Counted from the stretch's first letter, positions 33,673-44,547 are shown. The stretch: DNA of 64,000 nt from Agarophyton chilense (GCA_030374765.1 JARGXX010000033.1:310001-374000); one strand, 5' to 3'. Notes: generated by a model from the letters alone, not told the origin. Numbers and translations: made by a program.

Positions 33673-35274
33673 TCATGAGTGCACTGGAGATTCCAGATGT
33701 AGCAGTTTGCTGCGCTGATTAACTCTGGCGGATATCTTCTCCTTACCCATTGAGGTTCCAAAAGCTACTGAACGACGGGGGCATCCACGCGCTCTGGCCG
33801 CGTCTCCTTCAGCTTTCGCAAACTGAATTAACTCCAAAAAGGAGACTCTTTCATGCTTCTCTCGATATCGAGCTACCAACGACTTGATGCTCGGGTCCAG
33901 CCCGTCGATGTACAAGATAATCTTGTCCTCCGTCGAATGGACGTTTCCACAGCGGACTGAAGCTTTGTTGAGCCTTGAGCTGTACTCAGCTTCGCCCTCC
34001 TCAGGCTTTTGGGTCACATCCCTTAGATCCAGGATCGCCTGACGTATCGCGTTTGAAGTCGAGTAACTGCGCAGCAAATACTGCACCGCCTCTGGCCATG
34101 AGGTAACGCCGCCTTCATCGGCTGTCAATGATCCGCATACGGAACGATATTTCTCTAAAGCAAAACCCTTCAGGAAGTGTGGTAAAGACACAAATGCCTG
34201 TGGTTCAGTCATCTCTACAGTGTCTGCTTCGGCAACGAATCGAGTGAGAAACTCGATAACGAGAATGGTTTTCCCATCAAATGTTAAATCATTAAGGCCG
34301 ATCTTCAATCGTTTGATGTGATTCTTCACCTTCGCGGTTTCGCGTCCTGAGCGCTTCTTGCTCTTCACCTTCAGACGGTAGTACCTGTAATTCAGGACGT
34401 TCCGATAAAGCGGATTCGTGCATGGGAGCACCTTCAATCCTCTGTAAGGTGAGCCCTTTTTTCTCATTAACCACGAAGACGTGTTCTTCTTCCGAGATCG
34501 GAACCTTCGATGACCATCATCACTGTCGTCGTCATCTGACGTATCTGAATCATCAGAATCATCAGTACTGGAACTGAAACCCTCCGTACTTGACGATTCA
34601 TCACTCGAATCCCGTGCGGACTTCCGCTTCTTACGTCGTGACTTCGACTTCTTCGAACGAGCTTCCTTCAAAGGAGCTCCTTCCTCTTCCAGCACGACTG
34701 GTTTAGCAGCATTCTGCGCATGAACTGCCGCATCCAGGCGTTCTAAACGAAGGTTAACTCGAGTAAGGACTTCCTCTACATCCACGGTTAAGCCGGGTAG
34801 CGCATCGTGCGTATTCCCGTACCTCTCCAGTAGATGGTTCAAATCCTCACGTAGTGTTTTCACTGATGCAGAGACCTGCTTCCTATCTTCTTGTCGAACG
34901 AGTGCTTGATGCGCACTGCGTAATTGTTCGACATCAGCGATAAGAGCAGCGATCTGCGATTCCAACGCAACCATGCGCACACGAGAAGCGCTTGACTCAG
35001 ACTTGAGATGACGCACTTCCCTGCGCAAATCATCCTCTTCTTGAGGTCCGACGACCTCAGGGTCAACTACGGCTTCTGTGGTGGGCGTGACTGTCGCTGC
35101 CACAGGGGCCGGTACATCCGAGAGATCTCGTTCATCATTCACCGAGCGTGAGCGCGACATCGCTTGACGATACAGCCGCTCTCCGGCTTCAACAGATGAG
35201 GCGAGCCTCGGTTTCGGGGATGGTCCCGCAGGACTGGGGCGACCAGTACTCGACTGGCTTCGGGTCTTCGGCAT
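33673..35274 (-). pseudogene. Gypsy 2 gag, N-terminal part
   Basis: About 533 residues; I take the ATG at 35274 (MPKTRSQSSTG) because upstream codons run into the leader. Order: disordered start, a coiled-coil-like region (~residues 70-190), an acidic Ser/Asp block followed by basic residues, then the gag core (…FDGKTILVIEFLTRF…, …GEAEYSSRLNKAS…). The acidic/Ser block before the core is also present in Gypsy 1 gag. Confidence 0.82.
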
Positions 35275-35470
35275 CCTAGACCAAACCTGAGTCCAGGGGC
35301 GAACCAAATGGTGTCTTCGACTTCTCGACCACGTGTTCAACCACGATGAATTCCGCAATTGCCGGAGGTTGTTCGATAAACAATAACTATAGTGATTCCA
35401 CTTCTTCCCAGTATCGATATCGATTCCACGTTCCAGGAACGAATTGTTCAGTGCATCTGACCACAGTGGT

Positions 35471-35487
35471 TCTAAGTCGGGAGACCA
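35471..35487 (-). other. Gypsy 2 primer-binding site, identical to Gypsy 1
   Basis: TGGTCTCCCGACTTAGA on the element strand, two bases after the 5' LTR. Identity over 17 bases with Gypsy 1, while spacer and flanks differ, supports a shared tRNA primer with tRNA-Tyr features. Confidence 0.85.
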
Positions 35488-35489
35488 CT

Positions 35490-36204
35490 TGTAGTATCCG
35501 CTCTAACGGAGCGAGCAGACACCTGCGACAGCGTTCGGACTGCCGATGGGTCGCTTGCGGCGAAGGAAAAGGGGTGGCAGAGCTACAACACCAGCGAGCT
35601 GAAAGTGGGGTGTAAGGCCACTACTCGCCCGCGAGGGTGAACAGTGCAACTGTAAAACGTTGATGGAACGTAGGTACGAGACGGCGCGTGTAGTGGTTGG
35701 CGGCTGACTATCTATTATAGCTCGTCTGGATCTCCGGTTAAAGAACCCTAAGCGAGGAACAGAATAGTCATGATGCCCATGTTGTCTCCTCTACTTGGAG
35801 TCGGCGCTCACCTCTGGTACACTATATACTGTGTACCAGGGTGAGTGCCCAAATAAATATATAAATAATACCCAGTGATCAGCCACTTGGCCAAACCACT
35901 GTATGGGTATGGTCCCTAATGGACGTCTAGCTGCAAAGGGTAGTAAAGTCCTCCACGTGGATCGCCACTACATGCGCCGTTGCCAATATGGCATTCCCCT
36001 AGGAAGGGTCGCAAATATGCGCTCGCCGTGGTAAGCCACTCGACCCATGACGCCACGTGTTCCACTAAGACATTCTGCCTCTAGGAATCCTATGCGGGAT
36101 ACCGTTTCATATCTCAATGCTGATGACAACACCACTTATGAGTTCCAACCGCGACTTCGCGGAAAACCAACCTATCGGATTCCCCGACATAGTAGAATAC
36201 TACA
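35490..36204 (-). repeat. Gypsy 2 5' LTR
   Basis: 715 bp, partner of 28067-28782, including the strong inverted repeat and the AT-rich stretch. Copia B RT resumes at 36205. Confidence 0.94.
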
Positions 36205-37624
36205 TCTCCCACCACTTCTTTCATATAAAAGACAAAGGTGAACTGGGGACCCTTAGACTTAAGTATCGACTGGTACCACACGGAAACAAAGACAAGGATA
36301 AGGACTCAATTCGCAAGGACTCCTCCTCGGCTCTATTCCCAATCATCCGTTTCGTTTTTTCTCTGGCAGCTATTCTCTCGTTCCCACTAGCTACCATCGA
36401 TATCAAAGGTGCCTACCTCCAAGGAGGTCGTCTTGAGCGGGACATCTACATGATCCCACCCAGAGGCTGGGCGAAACGAGGAATTGTTTGGAAGATCCTC
36501 GTCCCAACCTACGGCCTTTGCGAGTCCGGAAAACTAAGTCAGCTGACCATAGAACGTTGGCTCTTCGATAAAGACTTTGAAGAAGTCCACGGACTACCGC
36601 AGCTCTTCGTCTTGCTCACCTCCAGTGGACGGATTAAGCTCGCCCTCGCAAAAGTCGTGGACGACATCCTCATTGCGTATGCAGCACAAGATATTCGGTG
36701 GTTCCATGAATCAATTTCTTCTCGCTTCAAAGTTTGTAAATTTGAACTGGCCCACCGGCTCATCTTCCATAGATTATGCATTTATTATCGAACGGATGGA
36801 TCCATCTTCGTCAGCATGGCAGAATATCTCGATACCATTAGCACAATGGATGTCACTCGACCTCGGCGTAAGGAGTTCAATAAGGCCTGCACAGCTCAGG
36901 AATACACCCTGTTCCTTGGGTTAACCGGTTCGCTCAATTTCCTTGGGCACGAAATCGTCCCACAAGCTGCGTTTGCAGCAAGTTACCTTCAGCAACGTAT
37001 TGGACAACTTTGCGTTTCCGACTTGCTCCTCGCTAATTCAGTTCTTCGCCTAGTATTCTATATGTTCGACCACCGCTAACCCAATCCCACCCCCGGTACT
37101 TGGCTTTCTCGGATGCCAGCCAAGGAAAGGGCTCGTATGGTCAGACAGGTTACATCTCTGGACTTTACTTGCCAGCGGAGGGCGCGGCAATCTACCACGC
37201 TCTAGATTGGAGTAGCTACAAGCAATCCCGAGTATCGTTTAGTGCCATCGCCGCAGAGATCCTCGCTGCAGCGGTGTCTGCAGATAGAGGTTCACTGATG
37301 TCCTCAAGTGTACAAGCTGTATATGGATCCGATCAACCACTCCCGTTCGTCTTGACGGTGGATTCACACGGCTTGTTCTCCACCATCACCGCACTTCATG
37401 AAGGACAAGACTACCGTTTGAGGCCCACCGTTTCCAGTCTCCGTGATTCCTTTAAAACAGGTGAAATCTCGGTGTTGCAGTGGATCCCTGGTACTCAAAA
37501 TCTGGCCGATGCTCTAACCAAGCGTAATTTTGTAATGAATTGCACTTTGAAAGAAATCGTGAAGACTGGATCTATTCCAGACGAAGTCCTGCAGAATTCC
37601 AAGCGTGTTTCTGAGCCTAAATGA
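36205..37624 (+). pseudogene. Copia B pol, part 2: reverse transcriptase and RNase H
   Basis: RT is open to 37079: LVPHGNKDKD, ATIDIKGAYLQGG, PTYGLCESGKL, and the active site KVVDDILIAY. A stop and a frame change near 37.08 kb lead to RNase H (37100-37624) with FSDASQGKGSYG, a Glu in AAEILAAAVSADRG, LTVDSHGLFS and NLADALTKRN. The RNase H part is intact. The pol stop (37622-37624) lies two bases from the stop of a convergent antisense ORF. Confidence 0.88.
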
Positions 37625-37626
37625 GT

Positions 37627-38250
37627 TTATTCGCCCGGAAAACGTCTCTTCTTCGTTGCTCTAGTACTGCATCGGCTCGCGAAAACTCTTCGAACATTTT
37701 CGGATACACCTCCTGTACCAACCGGTGCGCCAAAGTCACCGAGCCTTCCTGCACACGGCTGCCTCGCAGTGCGGAAGCCCAGACGGCGCCTAATCAGCAT
37801 GTGCGCTTGCTCCGCGAGACACGTGACAATTACCTGGTAACTTCGTCGCCGATCCGCATTGATCACCTCTTTCTGAAACTTAGCCTGGATGAAATCACCA
37901 TGCTGGGGTAGGAGACAGCGCCGCTTTGTCGGGATAACCGAGCTAAGCTCCACTTCTCGCTGTCCCTCACTTGGATCCCCAATCGCAGTGTGTTTCCCTT
38001 TCTCTTGCACCCTGGGCACCTGCATCGAGCAAGTGTCGATCCGCCAGACACGCTTTTTATGTGCGTGTTGAGGGAATGACATCAAAGGCTTGACCGTGGT
38101 AAGTTCCACCTCTTGGCTGGCGCTGGTGCTTGCTCTGCAATCATGGGCTTCTTTCGCGCCGCGATGGTTGTAGCTCGTTCGGCCATGTCTTTTTTTTTTG
38201 GTCGTCAGTGCAACAAACGACTTGGAAGCGATCGCCGCCGCCGCCGGCAT
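37627..38250 (-). CDS. Copia B antisense ORF, 207 codons
   Basis: Starts at an ATG near the 3' LTR and runs toward pol, ending two bases from the pol stop. Basic, with several Cys and His. I recognise no family. A short stretch, TAIGDPSEGQREVEL, is loosely like the IIDPVEKYHLDL stretch of the Copia A antisense ORF, but too short to call homologous. It could be chance; its position is what makes it notable. Confidence 0.4.
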   Translation of the reverse strand: MPAAAAIASKSFVALTTKKKRHGRTSYNHRGAKEAHDCRASTSASQEVELTTVKPLMSFPQHAHKKRVWRIDTCSMQVPRVQEKGKHTAIGDPSEGQREVELSSVIPTKRRCLLPQHGDFIQAKFQKEVINADRRRSYQVIVTCLAEQAHMLIRRRLGFRTARQPCAGRLGDFGAPVGTGGVSENVRRVFASRCSTRATKKRRFPGE

Positions 38251-38410
38251 CTACTTATTTCCAGCTATGCTCTACTTTGGCAAACTTTACAAAAGTTTGC
38301 TACTGTTAATGCGCCGTGCCGACACAGATGATCAAATCCTTACTTCTCCTTGATCTATGTTCGGAAGGCTACATTAGACTACCGCTACGTTTTGCTATGC
38401 GATGCAAGCA

Positions 38411-38419
38411 AACGGGAGG
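38411..38419 (+). other. Copia B polypurine tract
   Basis: AACGGGAGG lies just before the 3' LTR. Weak but in the expected place. Confidence 0.55.
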
Positions 38420-38421
38420 TG

Positions 38422-38672
38422 TGTCGGAGACTCAGCTGTAAATCCCGGGTTTACGCGAGACTGGCGCTGCTCGCGTTGCTCGCGCCGCTCGTGAGCATCT
38501 CGGCTTGGAGCGACCGGGGACTTATGAATAAACGTAGAGCTGGTCGGTCCTTTCTTCACTGGACCGACCAGAGGAGACTTTGGTCCCTATTGTGTTTCCA
38601 GGGGAGAGCAGAATCTTCTACGCGACGGTGCCACGCGCTCTGCTCCACCTCCTGATCAAACCGCGGACGAGA
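38422..38672 (+). repeat. Copia B 3' LTR
   Basis: 251 bp, partner of 24348-24599, followed by the CCTGC target duplication. Confidence 0.9.
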
Positions 38673-38677
38673 CCTGC

Positions 38678-39316
38678 ACCCTCCTGGGAAATGCGAGAAA
38701 TCCAGCATTTGAGTGTTAGAGTGAAAATAATGAATCATTTAGCGGTTAGCTTTACAATACAGCACTCTATGTAATGACTGTATACCATATGTTTGGTGAC
38801 AACCATGCTGACATTGTCAGCATGGTAGACAGTGGGTGAATTCTCTAATTCTGTGTGTTGAGCAGTATCACGCACTCAATCTTGAAGATGTCGATTTTCC
38901 CGTACCATCCAATTTTGGTAGGCCTCTAGCTGCTGTAGATAGTAACTTATCTTGACAAAACTAGCGTACTCCGCTGCAAATAAGGAGTCTGAAGCGGAGT
39001 ACGCTCTTTTCGTCTTGATTCGAGTTTGTTAACTCACAAACCGAAGCATGCCAAAGAGCGATATGTAACTTAGTAAATTGATATAAGCGTGGGTTTTCTA
39101 TATAATGACAAGTTTTCTACAGATTCATTAGATTTTTAAAGTTGTACTCAGCTTCTACAGATAAATCGTATTCACAGAAATACTAGAGTTAAGTCTCAGG
39201 CTCTAACTTTCTCTGTAAATAACCATTTATCTGTAAAAGACAGGGTATTCTAAAGTTTGCACAGTATTTCTATGAATACGATTTATCCGTAGAAAACTGA
39301 GTAGGTAGATGGATTA
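38678..39316. repeat. Cluster of three inverted repeats
   Basis: No gene. (1) 38802-38826: perfect 12-bp arms around one base (ACCATGCTGACA). (2) 38963-38975 with 38993-39005: perfect 13-bp arms (AGCGTACTCCGCT), extendable to about 22 with mismatches. (3) 39145-39184 with 39263-39303: 40-bp arms, about 90% complementary, around a 78-base loop. The third has TTTTCTAC-like motifs that recur on the far side of the transposase relic at 40.7-40.9 kb, so these may be transposon termini or foldback elements. Confidence 0.7.
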
Positions 39317-40577
39317 CTAAACTACAGAAGTGTTAAGTGTGTCATCATCCGAGCCTATGTCACCAGAAATCAAATTATAATCTTCAGCTTCACCTATGTT
39401 GCGCTCGTCGTCGTTGACCTCCTCTATATTATTTGTAATATCTCCTAAAGTCCTACGCTCTTTCCTTTGATAGTATTGATTTCTCTTAGCCACCCTTTTC
39501 TGCTCGGTAGATAAGCCAATTTTGAAAATCCTATTCTGGATTTTTCTGAACATCACCATGTCTGCGGAACGCAAAGCATTTTACATAATATAGAAATTAG
39601 TTATAGCAAGAGAGAACTTAAAATAATTTCCAATAATGGATATGTCCCACTTTTGTTTTCTCCCAAAGAGCTGCAAACATCCTTGAAATCGACCAACAAA
39701 AATTTCCACCACTCGATGGCTTGAAAGTTTTCTATTTTTTTCATGATCGGAAAATGATAGAAATCCAGTTTTAGGCTTCTCGTTTGGGAAGAATACCCGA
39801 CTCTTGGAGTCTGCATCAGTGTTACCTTTGTCCTGTAAAATGGCCCAGAAATCGGGATATTTTTCTCTACCAAAACTGTTCTCCAAAATGTTTCTATGGT
39901 TACACTTTTTCCGAAATCCGATATTGTGAAAATCAATATTTTCATAACATATTTTCAAATCAGACGTAGCGGCCGGGATCGGTTCTCAAGAATTCACTGC
40001 CAATCCACAGAACAGAACTGATACCTTAACCATCATCCCGTACAATTTGTTTTTTCCACTAAAAAATAGTTAAGCATCTTCAAAGGATCCAGAAAGACAG
40101 TCGCAGGGTAGAAAAACTACAGCCGTAGCATAACGTGCGAATGAAAATTTTTTGAAAAATCTCTGACGTTCATTAAGGTAAGATATGGTAAATCGGTTTT
40201 CCACTTCAACCATAATGTCCAAATAGAAATCAAGGAAGAAGGTATCAATAAAATTAACAACAGCTCTCTGAAAGGTTCCCTATTTGCTTTCGAATATATG
40301 CGCTAACTTTTCGTAGTTGCCCGCTAATTTGCAGGTCGCAAGAAATATCGAACGCTGATATATTATGCTGCAATAAATTCCTTCTATCGAAAAGAGTATT
40401 TAACACCGTTGCTAACACTTTTGCCATCTTAACAATTGCGTCACTACCTCTGTTTTCAGAAAGAGAATCATAAATTGGACGATCAAAGCATATTTCCTCG
40501 TCACTTTCACATACAACAGCTTGCGGATAATCTGACAGTTCATTTTCAGTTTTTTTGGACTTCTTCGGCATATGCAA
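39317..40577 (-). pseudogene. DDE transposase relic, Harbinger/ISL2EU-like
   Basis: Three minus-strand pieces: 40577-40254, 39958-39581 and 39574-39317. The last two are one frame with a single TAA between. They read as the C-terminal half of a DDE_Tnp_4-type transposase: an Asp in LQDKGNTDADS, then SSHRVVEIFVGRFQG, which fits the catalytic Glu followed by a fGrlK-like block. The N-terminal piece is basic/acidic and unrecognised. The first catalytic Asp is not visible, so the gene is incomplete. AT-rich compared with the flanking LTR elements. Confidence 0.5.
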
Positions 40578-40887
40578 TAGCCTTAGTAACTTGTGTTTGG
40601 TTCATGGCGAACAGAAAAAAATGCCAAAAATAAAAGGAAAAGAGATGCGAAAGATTAGCTCCGTTTTTCTTGCAAATTTGTTAGGCAGATATGGATGTTG
40701 GCCCCCACTTTTATAGATAGACTGAGTTTTCTAGAGTAAACACAGTTTTCTATAGTTTTGCGCTACTTCAATAGATGACGAGTAAATGCTAGTAAGTCCA
40801 CGTCATACATGGATGACATAATGATAATGAGTTGTCTCTGTATTATAGTATGACGAGTAATGTTGCTGGACGTTTATCTTCTACGTT

Positions 40888-41424
40888 TTGTATAAGTTTT
40901 CTACGAATCAAATCTGTCTTCTACGAAATACTGAGACACTGTACAGCAACCTTATTGATTACCAATTCTTTGCGGGTGCAGTCGGACACGCAAGTGATTC
41001 CGAATTCCTTTTGAATTCTAACATTGCCCGCATGAGTTCAAAGGGAATCGATGACGTTATTCTCCCAAGGCTTCCGACTTGTTTCCAGTTCAACATGTCT
41101 GTTTTCACGCTAGGAATCACACCATACCGTGGATGCCTCTCAGCAGACGGGTATTCGATTGCAACATCTGTTGACGGTCTTCCGAACCAATAAGCTTCTA
41201 TTCTTGTAAGAAACTTCACTGAAGTGGAAACATACTTACCAGAAGACCAAAGTTCGACCATTATGTTAACAAGTGCAGCAATGGGAACCTTCTGTGCCTC
41301 TGGTGTGGATTTTCCTGCCAATGCAACGATGCCCGAGGTATTTACTCCGGAATTCAACATCGAGTTTGGTTATCTGGCATTTGGATTAACCATAGTTGGG
41401 GTTGTGGGTGTAGCTGTTTCATAG
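40888..41424 (+). pseudogene. Broken ORF with C-terminal membrane helix, unknown
   Basis: Open in one frame except for a TAA at 41191-41193. The product ends in a hydrophobic helix (YLAFGLTIVGVVGVAVS) right before the stop. The middle is Ser/Thr/Pro-rich with spaced Cys, like an extracellular part. The start of the frame lies inside AT-rich repeats and is probably not the real one. Likely a decayed host or transposon gene for a membrane protein; family unknown. Confidence 0.4.
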
Positions 41425-42749
41425 GTAACATCTAGTTCTTCCTACACTGCACTGGTCGGAACCGCTGCCGCCGCCTGAAGTTCTCAAGATGTGCCCAACC
41501 CTGAACCTCTTATCTAAGACATGAAGAGGGTTCGTTCTTTTCCCTATCAATCCAGGGATTGCAAATATAAGATCGACAAAGACAACGCATGTCGCTAAAA
41601 AAAGTTGTTTAGACAAGTTCCACAACGGTTTTTGGCCTTTTTAAAGAGATAGAACTACCTTTAGTATATAGTTTTCTGTTGTCTTTGTAATCAAAAGCCT
41701 ACGTCCATAATAAAGAAGAACAAGAAGACGGGGCTAGAAGCCAACGTTGAAACGGGAAACAAATACTTTACTGTAATATAACGTGAGAACGCCAGTGGTT
41801 TGCACAGTCGAGAATCATTCACGTTCATGACCATGAGCAGGAGTGTGATTTGCTTTCAAGTACAGTGTAGGGATATCGGCGCTCTGATATGGACGTTTTT
41901 CAATCGTAGTCTGACTTTTTCCTCTGGCTTTGTTTCTCTGATTTTTCTCCATATGGCGAGAACCATTCCATAGCATGCTTTGACTTCCGTTCCCTCTGGA
42001 ATTGCAGGGGACCTTTGAGCCACATATCCGATGTATACTGGCTTCTGCAGATTTGGTCAGTGGAATTGCGCTAGATACCGCATCCTCCTTGAATGTGGAC
42101 AAGAGTTTGTCGTTCACGCTCTGTGTCATGACCCTGTTTGACAAGAAGTCGTCTTCATTGCTTGAAAAACGATACAGAACTCTGTGATCTACATACAAGG
42201 GTAGAGTATTGTCAAAGGCTTGTGAGACGCTTGTAGTCGAATAACGTAATGAGGAGAGCAATGGCTAAGATCATGTTTGCCGAAATGAACTCTGCCGAGA
42301 TAGGTTTTGATACTCCTGAAAAGGGGCAATCTCCATTCGTCAGACCGTGCTTGTTACCGTAAGAAACTTGAACTAGTGTTTGTGAAATCTTAAAGCACAC
42401 CTTACCCCAACCATTGCATTTGCATCATGGTGATCAGTGCTGTAAAGACTTTTACAAATATTAATTTTCTACTTTAAAAAAATGCATCATACCATTTGTG
42501 CACATTGCTTTTAAGAAAAAAAACCGGAGTTATTGAAAAACATATACAAAATATATGTTGAAAACGATGCTCTCGAGAATTGTGACCAATAAACAACACG
42601 TTCCTTGAGCACAGCTTTAGAGCAACCTTAGAAAACGTTTGTGATTTCATGGTTGCGCCATAAGCCACGCTCCCCATCAAAACCAATGGTAGTTGTCGCG
42701 CACAACAACAGCAACCGCTCCCGGCAACCGCAATTTCTCGTCCACAAAG
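41425..42749. other. Gap with one unrecognised open frame
   Basis: A minus-strand frame at 41815-42261 (148 codons) has no recognisable motif and I do not call it a gene. The rest is AT-rich with no coding signal. Confidence 0.45.
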
Positions 42750-43214
42750 TTACTCGTAACTGCCCCAAGCCCGCCATCTGCCACCACCTCGAATGGCGGC
42801 TTTGTCACCAACCACCACGAACGACACGTGGTGCTTGCAAACCGACAGCACGCTACGCGTGTCAACACTCAGCAATGTGCACACATCACTCACACCATCC
42901 ACAGAACAGCACACCGTAACCTTACCAGCCCTTACATCGAACGCGGAGAGCAAGCCGTTGATGGCGGCAGCGACACGCCCTTCGCCCAGCACGGCGAGCG
43001 TGCAGGTTTTGGCGGACACCCGTAAGCTGGCAATGAGGGTGGCGCCGCTCGAGAGGCCCACACTGGCGGCGCACAGGAAGCGGCGGTTGATTGGTTTGGA
43101 GAATGTGGCGGCTATGTGCAGAGTGGAGCCATTGTGGTGCAGCGAGAGGTTGTCGCGGAACCGGATACCGTGCGACTCGAGGTCGTAGGTGGAGGTGACG
43201 CCAGCGGAAATCAC
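42750..43214 (-). CDS. Hypothetical beta-rich protein (strand uncertain)
   Basis: 154 codons in a locally GC-rich patch. The sequence alternates polar and hydrophobic residues over many short strands (for example GATLIASLRVSAKTCTLAV), which suggests a beta-sheet protein or a small barrel, but no family fits. The first listed codon is not ATG, so the true start is upstream or lost. Plus-strand frames (42793-43188 and 43026-43310) overlap, and a donor-like GTAAGT at about 43294 could end an exon there. I cannot decide the strand. Confidence 0.35.
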   Translation of the reverse strand: MISAGVTSTYDLESHGIRFRDNLSLHHNGSTLHIAATFSKPINRRFLCAASVGLSSGATLIASLRVSAKTCTLAVLGEGRVAAAINGLLSAFDVRAGKVTVCCSVDGVSDVCTLLSVDTRSVLSVCKHHVSFVVVGDKAAIRGGGRWRAWGSYE

Positions 43215-43998
43215 GGAGGCTTGCGGCTGCTAGGGGATGTGTACGGGATGCTGAAGATGCTGATTGTGGCTGCTGATATGGGGCGGCACCTGGGTAAGTC
43301 TCAGGGTTGATATAGATTAGATGGCACCCAGTTATTCAAGTATTCGTATTTAGTGTTTACGAGAGCACTTTGTGCTCTCTACACCTTTATATAAACCCCA
43401 AAAGCTGCCTCATCTGCATTCGCTCTTAGAGAACTCGACTTGATTCGGTTGTAAAAAGTTATTTTTACATATCACTGAGAAATAGAATCAGCGACCATCA
43501 CGGTCTAGGTGCAAAATTGCGGCGAGACAACTAAGTGTTCGCATGCAGGTTACGAAGCAGAGCGATGTTTTGCTCCAGGTATATGTTTGTACCCAAGAAC
43601 GATGACGCATATGTGTTGGAGGAGAGCATGAGCTTGTTGATTGATTAATTGTAGGTCCGCCATATTATTAGGGATCTTGTTGGCAACCGACGCGAATTTC
43701 TGTCGTTTGTTCGCCACATCGTCATATCTGTACTGAATGTTTTGTTGCTTACCTCTAGTGGACACAATGGCTTCAAGAGAAGACACCCGGCATTACAGAC
43801 ACTTTGGCATGCATTCAGCATTCCCACATGTGCATGTTGACATTGCTTTCGACGTGTCACAAATGAAAGACTTATCAAGTGTAGGTCCCACTTTGTGAGA
43901 ATCACAATGTAGCCTTGCTTACTGTCCCAAAAGTTGAAAATGAAAAAGTTTTATTTCATGAAAACGTGCTTTTGCCTGCCGCGAGAACTCTTCAGTGG

Positions 43999-44547
43999 TC
44001 AGCGGGAGAACACTCGAGACAAAAACGCGGGCATGAACGATTCTTTAAGCTCATGATCAGCGTAAAACTGTTGAAGAGACAAGGTCAACATTACCAGCAG
44101 CCCCGTGTAATGTCCTGGCTCCACATGCAATTCAAAACCCGTCCTAGAACGTATCCGATGTCCAAAAGCTACAATAACACGGCTGCGAACGTCCATTATC
44201 CTAAAACTTTTCACCGACATCAAAGAGCTTGTCCTCAACGAAACCTTCATATTCGCTTCAATTTTCATGAAGAATTCTTTCTTGTTCGCCCCCATTCCAA
44301 CATCCACCGAGTGACCAAATCCATGTCTGAGCAGAGTGGCCACAGTCTCTTTCGTACTCCCATCCGTTATCTGCAATTGAGGGGGAAAACGAAACGCGAA
44401 CGTTTTGAGTTTGTAGACGAGCTGTTCATTTTGGTCAAACAAGCAGATTGTGCCAGAAGAACGAGAGCCCTTTTGTGATAGGGTGAAAATCTTCTCGCGT
44501 GAGCACACTTCAGCTACGTCCAAATCAGAGTATCTTTCGCCTCTCAA
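43999..44547 (-). CDS. LURP-one-related (tubby-like fold) protein
   Basis: 182 codons. The order of blocks fits the LOR domain (Pfam DUF567; tubby C-like superfamily): a first strand pair TICLFDQNEQLVYKLK, LQITDGSTKETVATLLR, a middle with FFMKIEANMKVSL and SFRIMDVRSRVIVAF, and the C-terminal signature FELHVEPGHYTGLLVMLTLSLQQFY. In plants these proteins bind membranes or act in defence; the role here is unknown. No ATG opens this frame before residue ~88. A Ser/Pro-rich frame directly upstream (44803-44525) overlaps its start in another phase, so the N-terminus needs an intron or a frameshift. It is a probable host gene, possibly damaged. Confidence 0.65.
   Translation of the reverse strand: MRGERYSDLDVAEVCSREKIFTLSQKGSRSSGTICLFDQNEQLVYKLKTFAFRFPPQLQITDGSTKETVATLLRHGFGHSVDVGMGANKKEFFMKIEANMKVSLRTSSLMSVKSFRIMDVRSRVIVAFGHRIRSRTGFELHVEPGHYTGLLVMLTLSLQQFYADHELKESFMPAFLSRVFSR

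Larger units (their letters stand above)
28067..36204 (-). mobile_element. Gypsy 2: Ty3/gypsy LTR retrotransposon
   Basis: An 8.1-kb minus-strand element in the RT region of Copia B. In element order: 5' LTR (35490-36204), PBS, gag, zinc knuckle, protease, RT, RNase H, a deleted integrase, a repeat-bearing spacer, polypurine tract, 3' LTR (28067-28782). Flanks ACTCC and TCTCC fit a target duplication with one mismatch. It is a different family from Gypsy 1 in LTR and gag sequence but has the same PBS. No long antisense ORF is seen in its 0.8-kb spacer. Confidence 0.92.
24348..38672 (+). mobile_element. Copia B: Ty1/copia LTR retrotransposon, split by Gypsy 2
   Basis: A plus-strand element of about 6.2 kb without the 8.1-kb Gypsy 2 insertion. 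It is flanked by a perfect 5-bp target duplication CCTGC (24343-24347 and 38673-38677). Order: LTR, half-tRNA PBS, gag, protease, integrase, N-terminal RT, (Gypsy 2), RT, RNase H, antisense ORF, polypurine tract, LTR. LTRs differ at about 15 of 252 positions by eye. It is the same family as Copia A and better preserved. Confidence 0.93.

Noticed and set aside
41815..42261. 148-codon minus-strand ORF as a gene
   Set aside because: No domain, no start context and no neighbour that supports it.
42750..43214. Mitochondrial porin (VDAC/Tom40) at 43 kb
   Set aside because: The alternating pattern suggests beta strands, but the ORF is too short and lacks the family's terminal motif.
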